Source of the DNA: Arsenicicoccus dermatophilus
Lineage (GTDB): Bacteria > Actinomycetota > Actinomycetes > Actinomycetales > Dermatophilaceae
NCBI RefSeq assembly: GCF_022568795.1
Contig: NZ_JAKZHU010000001.1
Coordinates: forward strand, 806,001-870,000
Length of the DNA: 64,000 bases
Reading direction: 5' to 3'
The notes under the pieces are model-generated. The model searched no databases. It had not been told where the DNA came from and was given only the letters and a program-made list of their open reading frames with translations. Made by a program: the position numbers and the translations under genes. Position 1 is the first letter of the stretch. Each line of letters starts with the position of its first letter. Shown piece after piece: positions 54,716-64,000 of the stretch.

Positions 54716-55721
54716 CGAGCCCGCGGCCGCCCCGGGCACCGCAGCAGCCGGCGACCGGGAGCCCCGCGAGGGGCGCCCGGTCGTGGCCCTGTCGGCCGCG
54801 GCGGCCCTGCTCGTGGGCGCCCTCGCGTCCGTGCAGTCCCGGGCCAACGCCGAGCTCGCCGGGACCTTCGGGTCCGCGGTCGACGCCGCCCTGTGGAGCT
54901 TCGGGTCCGGGTGGGTCCTGCTCCTGCTGGCCGTGCTGACCCGCCCCGGCGTGCGCGAAGGCCTGCGGCGCGTGGCTCAGGGGGTGCGGGCGGGGCGGAT
55001 GCGCCTGTGGACCACCCTCGGCGGTCTGCTCGGCGCCTTCTTCGTCGGGGTGCAGTCCTCCTCGGTGCCCGAGCTGGGCGTCGCGCTGTTCACCGTCGCG
55101 ATCGTCGGTGGCCAGACCGCCAACGCCCTGGTCGTCGACCGGCTCGGCCTCGGCCCCGCAGGGCGGGTGCCGGTGTCCGCCGGGCGGGTGGCTGCGGCGC
55201 TGCTCACCTTCGTGGGGGTAGGGGTGGCGGCCCTGGCCAGGGGAGGAGCGCACGGGTCCTCCGGCATACCGCTGCTGCCGCTGGTGCTCACCCTGCTCGC
55301 CGGCGCGGGCATGGCCGTGCAGCAGGCGATCAACGGGCGCGTCAACGCGCTCAGCCAGGACGTGCTCGCCACGACCGCCATCAACTTCACCTGGGGTCTG
55401 CTCGCCCTCGCCGGCTGGGCCACGGCCCTGGCCGCCCGGGGGCAGCTGCACCCGCCGCGCACCTGGGCGGCGCCGTGGTGGGCCTTCGTGGGTGGCGTCC
55501 TCGGCCTCGTCTTCGTCGGGGTGGGGGCGGTGGTCGTGCGACACCTCGGCGTGCTCGTCGCCGCGCTGATGACGCTCACGGGACAGCTCGTCTCGGCCGT
55601 CCTGCTCGACCTGCTGACCCCGGCCACGCGCGGCCAGGTTGGCCCGCAGCTGCTGCTCGGCGTGGGTCTGACGCTGCTCGCCGCGCTAGGGGCGGGGGTG
55701 GCGGCGCAGCGCCGGCGGTGA
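54705..55721 (+). CDS. DMT-superfamily transporter (YdcZ/DUF606-type, duplicated)
   Basis: 338 residues with ten hydrophobic helices arranged as two similar halves. The first begins [19 protein letters not shown] and the second [19 protein letters not shown], the typical repeat of DUF606/YdcZ transporters. The substrate is unknown. The proposed start is TTG 54705, overlapping the end of purH by 11 bp. No clear ribosome site is visible, and GTG near 54783 is an alternative. It is followed by folD after 17 bp. Confidence 0.78.
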   Translation: MPTDEPAAAPGTAAAGDREPREGRPVVALSAAAALLVGALASVQSRANAELAGTFGSAVDAALWSFGSGWVLLLLAVLTRPGVREGLRRVAQGVRAGRMRLWTTLGGLLGAFFVGVQSSSVPELGVALFTVAIVGGQTANALVVDRLGLGPAGRVPVSAGRVAAALLTFVGVGVAALARGGAHGSSGIPLLPLVLTLLAGAGMAVQQAINGRVNALSQDVLATTAINFTWGLLALAGWATALAARGQLHPPRTWAAPWWAFVGGVLGLVFVGVGAVVVRHLGVLVAALMTLTGQLVSAVLLDLLTPATRGQVGPQLLLGVGLTLLAALGAGVAAQRRR

Positions 55722-55738
55722 GTGGCAAGATGACAGGC

Positions 55739-56608
55739 GTGACTGCGACACTCCTCGACGGCAAGGCCACGCTGGCCACCATCAAGTCCGAGCTCAAGGA
55801 GCGCGTGGCCGCGCTCAAGGAGCAGGGCATCACCCCCGGTCTGGGCACCGTCCTCGTGGGCGACGACCCGGCGAGCACCTGGTATGTCGGTGCCAAGCAC
55901 AAGGACTGCGCCGAGGTCGGCATCGCCTCGATCCAGCGCCACCTGCCGGCCACCGCCACCCAGGCCGAGGTCGAGGCGGTCGTGGACGAGCTCAACGCCG
56001 ACCCGGGCTGCACCGGCTTCCTCGTGCAGCAGCCCACCGGTCTGGACGACACCGCGATCCTGGCCCGGGTCGCCCCGGCCAAGGACGTCGACGGGCTCAA
56101 CCCCGTCAACCTCGGCAACCTCGTCCTCGGCGTCCCCGCCCCGCTGCCCTGCACCCCGATGGGTGTCGTCGAGCTCTGCCGCCGCTACGACGTCCCGCTC
56201 AAGGGCGCCGAGGTCGTCGTGATCGGCCGCGGCATCACCGTGGGCCGGCCCCTCGGGCTGATCCTCACCCGCAAGTCGGAGAACGCCACGGTCACCCTGT
56301 GCCACACCGGCACCCGCGACCTGGCCGCCCACACCCGGCAGGCCGACATCGTCGTCGCCGCCGCGGGCGTCCACAACATCCTGACCGCCGACATGGTCAA
56401 GCCGGGCGCCGCGGTCTTCGACGTGGGCGTGTCCCGCGTGACGGGCGAGGACGGCAAGTCCAAGGTCGCCGGTGACATCCACCCCGACGTCATGGAGGTC
56501 GCCGGCTGGATGACCCCCAACCCGGGCGGCGTCGGCCCGATGACCCGCGCGCTGCTGCTGAGCAACATCGTCGAGTCCGCCGAGCGCGCGGCCCGCGAGC
56601 GCGCATGA
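55739..56608 (+). CDS. folD: Methylenetetrahydrofolate dehydrogenase/cyclohydrolase
   Basis: Interconverts 5,10-methylene-THF and 10-formyl-THF, the formyl donor for PurN and PurH. 289 residues. The catalytic Tyr and Lys lie in [21 protein letters not shown] and the NADP-binding [14 protein letters not shown] are present, with [12 protein letters not shown] near the end. GTG 55739 has CAAGAT 7 nt upstream (55726-55731). The stop overlaps the DUF3017 start (ATGA). Confidence 0.96.
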   Translation: MTATLLDGKATLATIKSELKERVAALKEQGITPGLGTVLVGDDPASTWYVGAKHKDCAEVGIASIQRHLPATATQAEVEAVVDELNADPGCTGFLVQQPTGLDDTAILARVAPAKDVDGLNPVNLGNLVLGVPAPLPCTPMGVVELCRRYDVPLKGAEVVVIGRGITVGRPLGLILTRKSENATVTLCHTGTRDLAAHTRQADIVVAAAGVHNILTADMVKPGAAVFDVGVSRVTGEDGKSKVAGDIHPDVMEVAGWMTPNPGGVGPMTRALLLSNIVESAERAARERA

Positions 56609-56886
56609 CCTCCTCCGTCGGGCTGGGGCGCCTGGGCCTGTGGTGGCTGCTGGCGTTCGGCTGCGTGTCCGCCCTGGCGGTCCTCGCGGCGGGGGCTCCC
56701 CGGCTCGGCGGCAACATCCTCGCCGCGTCCTTCGTGGGCGCGGCGGTCCTGCGGCTCGTGCTGCCCACCTCCCTGGTGGGTGGGCTGGCGATCCGTCCCC
56801 GGGCCCTCGACGTGGTCATGTACCTCACCTTCGCCCTGGTGGTGCTGGTCGGCTCCAACGCCGTCAACTGGCATCCCCCGCGCTGA
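56605..56886 (+). CDS. DUF3017 family membrane protein
   Basis: 93 residues with three hydrophobic helices ([35 protein letters not shown] and [19 protein letters not shown]). DUF3017 genes usually follow folD in actinobacteria; the function is unknown. Translationally coupled to folD by a 4-bp overlap. A 9-bp hairpin follows at 56905-56935. Confidence 0.88.
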   Translation: MTSSVGLGRLGLWWLLAFGCVSALAVLAAGAPRLGGNILAASFVGAAVLRLVLPTSLVGGLAIRPRALDVVMYLTFALVVLVGSNAVNWHPPR

Positions 56887-56904
56887 CCCACCAGCTGTGG
56901 TCGC

Positions 56905-56935
56905 GCTCGCCGGGGATCGTGCACAGCCGGCGAGC
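56905..56935. terminator. Terminator after folD-DUF3017
   Basis: GCTCGCCGG pairs with CCGGCGAGC around a 13-nt loop, 18 bp after the stop. Confidence 0.6.
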
Positions 56936-57152
56936 CCGACGACCCCGGTCCTGCGCGGCCCGGCGGGCCCGTCCATCGCGGCAGGACGGCGACCGCCCGG
57001 ATCCCGCGGCGCCCCGACCGGCGGTCCAGCGCCGTCGGCGAAGGTGTCCCCGATCCACCCCCAGGCGGAGGCCTGCTGAGGCGAGGAGACGGGCTCTGGG
57101 GGAAGCGGTGGTCGCGTCGTACCTCGACGGTGCCGTGGGGGAGCCGCATGCG
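56936..57152. other. Gene-free stretch between DUF3017 and mdh
   Basis: I see no supported gene, RNA or repeat here. Base composition is uniformly GC-rich. Confidence 0.5.
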
Positions 57153-57194
57153 GACAGGGCCCACGCCGTCCCCGTGGACGGCGTGGGCCCTGTC
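57153..57194. terminator. Terminator of the minus-strand mdh
   Basis: Perfect 19-bp stem (57153-57171 with 57176-57194) and a 4-nt loop, 85 bp beyond the mdh stop codon on the minus strand. Confidence 0.8.
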
Positions 57195-57279
57195 GCGGCA
57201 GCGTGCGAAAACCCGCCCCCCCCGGGGGTCGGATCCGCCTGGTCGACGGACCCCGGCAGATCCGACCACCGCCGGCAGG

Positions 57280-58257
57280 TCAGATGAGGCCGAGCTCCTT
57301 GACCTGGTCGCGCTCCGCCTCGAGGCGGGCGGCGGAGGCCATGATGCGCTCCGTGGAGAAGTCGTTCAGCTCGATGCCCTGGACGATCTCGTACTTCCCG
57401 TCGCGGACGCGGCAGGGGAAGGAGGAGACGATGCCCTCGGGCACGCCGTAGGAGCCGTCGGACGGGACCGACATCGAGACGATCTCCTCGGTGCCGAGCA
57501 TCCAGTCGCGCATGTGGTCGATGGTGGCGTTGGCGGCGGAGGCGGCCGAGGAGGCGCCCCGGGCCTTGATGATCGCGCCGCCGCGGGTGGCGACGGTGGG
57601 GATGTACTCACCGGTGATCCAGGCCTCGTCCACCAGCTCCGTCGCGGCCTTGCCGTTGACGTGGGTGTTGAACAGGTCCGGGTACATCGAGTCGTCGTGG
57701 TTGCCCCAGATCGCCAGGTCCTTGATCTCGTCGACCGTGACGCCGAGCTTCTTGGCCAGCATCGACTTGGCGCGGTTGTGGTCGAGGCGGGTCAGCGCGT
57801 TGAACTGCTCCGGCGCCATGTCGGGCGCGTTCTTCATCGCGATGAGGGCGTTGGTGTTGGCCGGGTTGCCGGTGACCAGGACCTTGGCCTTGGGGGCGAC
57901 CTTGTTGAGCGCGGCGCCCTGGCCGGTGAAGATCTTGCCGTTGGCGGCCAGCAGGTCCGCGCGGTCCATGCCCTCCTTGCGGGGCATGGCGCCCACGAGC
58001 ATCGCGCAGTCGACGTCCGCGAAGACCTTCTCGGGGTCGTCGCCGATGACGACCTTGGCCAGCGTCGGGAAGGCGCAGTCGTCCAGCTCCATGACGACGC
58101 CCTCGAGGGCCTTGAGGGCGGGGGTGATCTCGAGCAGACGCAGCTCGACCGGGGTGTCCTTGCCCAGGAGCTCACCGCTGGCGATGCGGAAGAGGAGGCT
58201 GTAGCCGATCTGGCCGGCGGCGCCGGTGACGGCGACCTTGACGGGAGTAGCGCTCAC
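57280..58257 (-). CDS. mdh: Malate dehydrogenase
   Basis: NAD-dependent oxidation of malate to oxaloacetate, 325 residues. The NAD motif is [42 protein letters not shown] and the catalytic His in [12 protein letters not shown] follow, typical of the cytosolic-type bacterial MDH. GTG 58257 is chosen because the family sequence begins at [14 protein letters not shown] and AAGGA lies about 8 nt upstream. The -10 is TAGGTT at 58298-58303, giving a leader near 35 nt. Confidence 0.96.
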   Translation of the reverse strand: MSATPVKVAVTGAAGQIGYSLLFRIASGELLGKDTPVELRLLEITPALKALEGVVMELDDCAFPTLAKVVIGDDPEKVFADVDCAMLVGAMPRKEGMDRADLLAANGKIFTGQGAALNKVAPKAKVLVTGNPANTNALIAMKNAPDMAPEQFNALTRLDHNRAKSMLAKKLGVTVDEIKDLAIWGNHDDSMYPDLFNTHVNGKAATELVDEAWITGEYIPTVATRGGAIIKARGASSAASAANATIDHMRDWMLGTEEIVSMSVPSDGSYGVPEGIVSSFPCRVRDGKYEIVQGIELNDFSTERIMASAARLEAERDQVKELGLI

Positions 58258-58297
58258 AAGGGAGTCCTTCACGCTCGAAGACTGGTGGATGCTCTCG

Positions 58298-58303
58298 AAC
58301 CTA
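58298..58303 (-). promoter_or_regulatory. -10 element of mdh
   Basis: TAGGTT on the minus strand, 40 nt before the GTG at 58257. Confidence 0.5.
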
Positions 58304-58323
58304 TCAGCCACCTGCAGACGACT

Positions 58324-58365
58324 CACCCCGGGTGGGCCTGGTGCGTGCCAGGCCCACCCGGGGTG
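58324..58365. terminator. Terminator of the aquaporin gene
   Basis: Perfect 18-bp stem (58324-58341 with 58348-58365) and a 6-nt loop, 25 bp after the aquaporin stop and just upstream of the mdh promoter. Confidence 0.85.
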
Positions 58366-58389
58366 CAGGAGGGGTATGCCGAGAAGCCG

Positions 58390-59187
58390 TCAGGCGCGGC
58401 GGGTGGCGTCCTCGGCGGCGGCCGCCGCAGCGCGCTCGGCCTCGCCGGCCAGGTCCAGGTGCGAGCGGTCGACGCCGGTCAGCGCGGCGTAGGTCGCACC
58501 GGCGATGACGGCGCCCAGGATCGGGGCGACCCAGAACAGCCACTGCTGGGCGACCACGTCACCGCCCTGGAAGAACGCCACGGCGGTGCTGCGGGCCGGG
58601 TTGACCGAGGTGTTCGACACCGGGATCGAGATGAGGTGGATCAGGGTCAGGCCCAGACCGATCGCGATCGGCGCGAAGCCCTTGGGGGCGCGGTCGTCGG
58701 TGGCGCCGAGGATGATGTAGAGGAAGAACATGGTGCACAGCAGCTCGCAGAGGAAGACCGCAGTCATCGAGTAGCCACCGGGGGACTGGGTGCCGTAGCC
58801 GTTGGCGGCGAAGCCCTTGTCGGCGGCGAAGCCCGGCTGGCCGGAGGCGATCGCGTAGAGCGCACCGCCGGCGACGAGGCCGGCGACGACCTGGGTGCCG
58901 ATGTAGGGCAGGACGTCCTTGACCTCGAAGCGGCGGGCTGCGGTCAGGCCGAGGGTGACGGCGGGGTTGAAGTGACCGCCGGAGACGTGGCCGACGGCAT
59001 ACGCCATGGTGAGGACGGTCAGGCCGAAGGCCAGGGCCACGCCCACGAAGCCGATGCCCATGTCGACGGGGTCGGTCTTGTGCATGACGTGGGCGGCGAA
59101 GACGGCGCTGCCGCAGCCACTGAAGACGAGCCAGAAGGTGCCGAGGAACTCGGCGCCGAGGCGATGGGCAAGGGCGGGACGGGACAC
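58390..59187 (-). CDS. aqpZ: Aquaporin (AqpZ type)
   Basis: 265 residues with six transmembrane helices. Both NPA boxes are present: GGHFNPAVT and NTSVNPARS, the second carrying the selectivity-filter Arg. The helix-5 His ([15 protein letters not shown]) fits water-selective channels rather than glycerol facilitators. The C-terminus is long and Ala/Glu-rich. The GTG start at 59187 has AGGAG 8 nt upstream. It lies upstream of mdh but is separated from it by a strong terminator. Confidence 0.92.
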   Translation of the reverse strand: MSRPALAHRLGAEFLGTFWLVFSGCGSAVFAAHVMHKTDPVDMGIGFVGVALAFGLTVLTMAYAVGHVSGGHFNPAVTLGLTAARRFEVKDVLPYIGTQVVAGLVAGGALYAIASGQPGFAADKGFAANGYGTQSPGGYSMTAVFLCELLCTMFFLYIILGATDDRAPKGFAPIAIGLGLTLIHLISIPVSNTSVNPARSTAVAFFQGGDVVAQQWLFWVAPILGAVIAGATYAALTGVDRSHLDLAGEAERAAAAAAEDATRRA

Positions 59188-59430
59188 GATGCTGCTCCTG
59201 GGATGGGGGATTGCGGAGCCCTGACGCGAGATCGGGGCGCAGGGAGGCTGGGTGCGCGTGAATCCCCGCGGGCACCGGGGGAGTTCGTCGGGCGACGCCT
59301 CGATCCTTCCCTGCGGTCGGTGGCCCTGTCCGGACTTTTGCGAAATTGCTCCCGAAAGTTCCTCCCCTGTTCGGCTCTAGCTGAGAGCACCTTCGCAACC
59401 TGATGTCGCCTGCCAGTCACTCTTGGTGAC
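59188..59430. other. Divergent intergenic region between aquaporin and serine protease
   Basis: No gene. The stretch 59330-59400 is clearly AT-richer (around CTTTTGCGAAATTGCTCC) and probably holds both promoters. No certain -10/-35 pair is assigned. Confidence 0.45.
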
Positions 59431-60273
59431 ATGCCCCCTCTCTCCGTCACGACCCTGGCGCGCGCTGCAGCGGCCCTGACCCTCGCCGGCGTCCCGGCCG
59501 CGACCCCGTCACCCCTGACGAGCGCCTCCGGCGCCCGGGCCGCCGCTGTCGCGCCCGCCCCCACCGCCGCCACCATCCCCCAGGTGCGGCCCCCGGTGGG
59601 CGCCCGTCCCTCCGTCGCTGCCGTCTGGGTCTCGCCGACCGCCTCCCGCCACACCTGTTCCGCCGCCGTGCTCGACGCCCCCGGCGGCAGCCTGGTCGTC
59701 ACGGCGGCGCACTGCACCGGCGGACGCGGCACCAACCTGCGGATCACCCCGGGCTACGAGAGCGGGCGGCGCCCCTACGGCACCTGGGCGGTCGTGGCGA
59801 CCTACGTCGACCCGGGGTGGCAGGCGAGCGCCGACCCCCGGCGCGACCTGGCGATCCTGCGCGTGGCGCCCCAGACGATCGGGGGCGTGCGGCGCACCGT
59901 CGCCTCGGTGGTCGGGGGCTACCGTCTGGGCCGGGCGGCTCCCTACGCCACCCCGATCCACGGCTACGGCTATCGCGCCGGGTCGGGCGACCGACCCGTG
60001 GCGTGCGTCAACGAGGAGGGCCTCGGCTGGGGCTACCCCACGCTCGTCTGCGGCGGTATGACGGGGGGTGTCAGCGGGGGCCCCTTCGTGGTGGCCGCGG
60101 CCACCGGGCACCACCTGGTCACGGGCGTGATCGGCGGCCTGCACGAGGGCGGCTGCACGGATGCCGTGTCCTACTCCTCGCCCTTCGGCGCGTGGAGCGA
60201 CGCCCTCCTGGCGCGGGCCGTCCGCGGCGGTCCCGGGGACGTGGTCCGGCGCGCGCGGGGGAGCGGGTGCTGA
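59431..60273 (+). CDS. Secreted trypsin-like serine protease
   Basis: 280 residues. The N-terminal signal region is LARAAAALTLAGVPAATPS. The catalytic triad is visible: His94 in VVTAAHC, Asp139 in RRDLAILRV and Ser215 in GGVSGGPFV. Short spacing and the MTGGVSGGPF motif match the extracellular V8/trypsin-like peptidases of actinobacteria. A single disulfide around His94 (Cys76-Cys95) is likely. The substrate is unknown. It is followed after 52 bp by an acyltransferase gene with its own promoter. Confidence 0.88.
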   Translation: MPPLSVTTLARAAAALTLAGVPAATPSPLTSASGARAAAVAPAPTAATIPQVRPPVGARPSVAAVWVSPTASRHTCSAAVLDAPGGSLVVTAAHCTGGRGTNLRITPGYESGRRPYGTWAVVATYVDPGWQASADPRRDLAILRVAPQTIGGVRRTVASVVGGYRLGRAAPYATPIHGYGYRAGSGDRPVACVNEEGLGWGYPTLVCGGMTGGVSGGPFVVAAATGHHLVTGVIGGLHEGGCTDAVSYSSPFGAWSDALLARAVRGGPGDVVRRARGSGC

Positions 60274-60325
60274 TCGGCCGGTGACCGTCGGTGCGGGATC
60301 CGGTGCTCTCTGCCACGATAGAGAC

Positions 60326-61465
60326 ATGTCGGACAGCGTCACCGCCCACACCGCCGGTGCCCATCTCGCCGGACCTCTCTCGGGCGAGCGGATCGCCTGG
60401 ATCGACACGGCCCGGGCGCTGGCCGTCGTGGGCGTGGTGCTGTTCCACATCGGTTTCCTGCACTACCAGCCACAGCTCGGCCCGGCGGTGGGCGGCCCGG
60501 CAGCGCTGTGGCACCACGTCGACGGCCTGCTCGGGTCCTTCCGGATGCCGATGCTGCTGATGCTGTCCGGCGTCCTGGCGGCGGGCAAGGTGCGCCGTGG
60601 GCTGCGGAGCGGCACGGCCGTGGAGTCCTCGGTCGCCAACTACTACCTCTACGTCGTCTGGCTCGGGGTCTATCTCCTGGTGATCCCGGACGAGACCTTC
60701 CCGCTCGGGGTGGCCGACCTGCCGGACCTGGCCCGCCAGGTGCTCCTGCCGGACACGACGCTGTGGTTCATCCAGTGCCTCGCGCTCGGCGTGCTCCTGC
60801 TGACGGCCCTGCGTCGGGTGCCCGCAGCCGTCGTCGTGGGGGTGCTGGCGCTGCTGCACCTGGTGGTCCAGTCCTTCCCCTCCTCGGACCAGATGTGGGT
60901 GCGGACCCTGCCTTACTACGTGTACCTCGCGGTGGGGGTGCACCTCGCCGCCCGGCTGCGGCGACTCACCGACAGCCCGCTCGCCACGGCCGCCGCGGGC
61001 GTGGTCTTCGCCGGGGCCTGGGTCCTGCTCCAGCTCACCGAGGGGGACGGCGCCCGGCCGGTCCACGCGGTGGCCAACCTCGTCGCCTGCCTCGCGGCCG
61101 CCGTCCTCCTCATGGGGGTGGCCCGGCTGCTCTGCCTGTGGCGCCCGGTGGCGACCGTGGGGTCCTTCGTGGGCCGGCGGACCCTGGAGATCTATGTGCT
61201 CCACCTGCCGATGGTCGCGGCGCTGCGCATGCTCCCCGCCGACCGGCTCGACGGGCTGCGCGGGGTCCTGGCCGCCCACCCGGCGCTCGCCCTCGCCTAC
61301 CCGCCGGTGGTGGCGTGCGCCTTCGTCGCGCTCTCGCTGGCGCTGCGGGTGCTGCTCGACCGGATCGGGCTGCGGTGGCTGTTCACCATGCCCGAGCCGC
61401 TGTGTCGACAGGTGCGTCGATGGCGGGCCCCGCAGGAGCAGCGGCATACCGCCTCCGTAGGATGA
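60326..61465 (+). CDS. Acyltransferase-3 family membrane protein
   Basis: 379 residues with about ten transmembrane helices. The family signature is at the N-terminus: ERIAWIDTARALAVVGVVLF followed by His in FHIGFLHY, and PMLLMLSGVLAAG in helix 3. These proteins O-acetylate or O-succinylate cell-surface sugars and peptidoglycan; the target here is unknown. ATG 60326 is set by CACGAT 6 nt upstream (weak leaderless promoter). Confidence 0.85.
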   Translation: MSDSVTAHTAGAHLAGPLSGERIAWIDTARALAVVGVVLFHIGFLHYQPQLGPAVGGPAALWHHVDGLLGSFRMPMLLMLSGVLAAGKVRRGLRSGTAVESSVANYYLYVVWLGVYLLVIPDETFPLGVADLPDLARQVLLPDTTLWFIQCLALGVLLLTALRRVPAAVVVGVLALLHLVVQSFPSSDQMWVRTLPYYVYLAVGVHLAARLRRLTDSPLATAAAGVVFAGAWVLLQLTEGDGARPVHAVANLVACLAAAVLLMGVARLLCLWRPVATVGSFVGRRTLEIYVLHLPMVAALRMLPADRLDGLRGVLAAHPALALAYPPVVACAFVALSLALRVLLDRIGLRWLFTMPEPLCRQVRRWRAPQEQRHTASVG

Positions 61466-61539
61466 ACCGGACGCCCGCACCGCGGCCGGCGCCTCGTCGC
61501 ACGCCGGGACCGAGCACCCCGTCGGACCCGGCCCGCGCC

Positions 61540-63850
<2,311 letters not shown>

Positions 63851-63876
63851 GGTCGCGCCGCCCGGCGGCACCGCCG

Positions 63877-63914
63877 AGCGCCCGCCCCTCCCGACCTCGG
63901 GAGGGGCGGGCGCT
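63877..63914. terminator. Terminator after icd
   Basis: Perfect 18-bp inverted repeat with a 2-nt centre, 26 bp after the icd stop. It also lies 12 bp past the 3' end of the convergent partial gene. Confidence 0.85.
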
Positions 63915-63925
63915 GCCGTCCGGTG

Positions 63926-64000
63926 TCACCAGTTGCGCTGGGCCGGCGGCGCCGGCAGCGGCCGCGAGGTCGGGTGCAGCACATAGGTGGTGCCGCCCGA
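63926..64000 (-). CDS. 3' end of a minus-strand gene (cut by window edge)
   Basis: The last 24 codons read SGGTTYVLHPTSRPLPAPPA and QRNW before TGA (63926-63928). The frame is open to the window edge and codon use fits the genome. Too short to identify. Confidence 0.45.
   Translation of the reverse strand, partial: SGGTTYVLHPTSRPLPAPPAQRNW

Noticed and set aside
51770-54847. Minus-strand open frame of about 1025 codons across purN and purH
   Set aside because: Only its last 70 or so codons look protein-like, and those belong to the decayed membrane protein; the remainder is antisense to purine genes.
59431-61465. Protease plus acyltransferase as a new surface-modification pair
   Set aside because: The genes are adjacent but the acyltransferase appears to have its own promoter, and nothing links the two functions.

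Overview
The window is a gene-dense, very GC-rich stretch of an actinobacterial chromosome. The gene set points to Micrococcales, probably the Dermatophilaceae/Intrasporangiaceae group: GuaB/GuaB3 pair, MurT-GatD, PerM next to sucCD and purNH, DUF3817, DUF3017 next to folD, monomeric isocitrate dehydrogenase, and PspC-domain sensor kinase. No species is claimed. There is no rRNA, tRNA, CRISPR array, prophage or intact IS element. Most of the window is core genome; accessory or decaying pieces are few but clear.

Layout. 1-223: Pro/Thr-rich end of a protein cut by the window edge. 367-3037: guaB and guaB3. 3258-7589: a class I aminotransferase, a polytopic mannosyltransferase-like protein and an aldehyde dehydrogenase. 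7920-12081: anchored beta-propeller protein, SURF1, DUF3817 and guaA. 12199-15992 (minus): beta-lactamase-like lipoprotein, radical SAM/SPASM protein and coproporphyrinogen oxidase. 16122-17072: PAP2-like membrane protein. 17144-19900 (minus): a secreted nuclease gene broken by an in-frame amber codon. 20131-22187: murT-gatD (lipid II amidation). 22225-26083: lipid flippase-like protein, PIG-L deacetylase, glycosyltransferase and NUDIX hydrolase. 26080-29635: PspC envelope-stress module with sensor kinase and response regulator. 29696-33302: desaturase, its ferredoxin-type reductase and a divergent, frameshifted PucR-type regulator.

33458-37435: prepilin peptidase, small membrane proteins, DedA, two GNATs and a quinone oxidoreductase. 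37531-43084: fused glycyl-tRNA synthetase divergent from pcrA. 43215-47548: M23 peptidase, a B12-binding mutase subunit and a secreted M4 protease. 47790-51290: sucC, sucD and perM. 51359-52205: orphan VbhA-type antitoxin and a decayed membrane protein. 52242-56886: purN, purH, a transporter, folD and DUF3017. 57280-59187 (minus): mdh and aquaporin. 59431-61465: trypsin-like protease and acyltransferase. 61634-63850: isocitrate dehydrogenase. The window ends in the 3' end of a minus-strand gene.

Functionally the core genes form connected modules: IMP synthesis (purN, purH, with folD supplying one-carbon units) to GMP (guaB, guaA); TCA steps (icd, sucCD, mdh); and cell-envelope work (murT-gatD, M23, perM, DedA, flippase and glycosyltransferases).

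The strongest window-wide pattern is leaderless expression. About twenty genes have a TANNNT or NANNNT hexamer (usually TAGGCT or TAGGGT) ending 6 or 7 nt before the start codon and no usable ribosome binding site. This pattern fixes many start codons here. Other genes have short leaders with an AGGAG-type site. Long GC hairpins without U-tracts close most transcription units.
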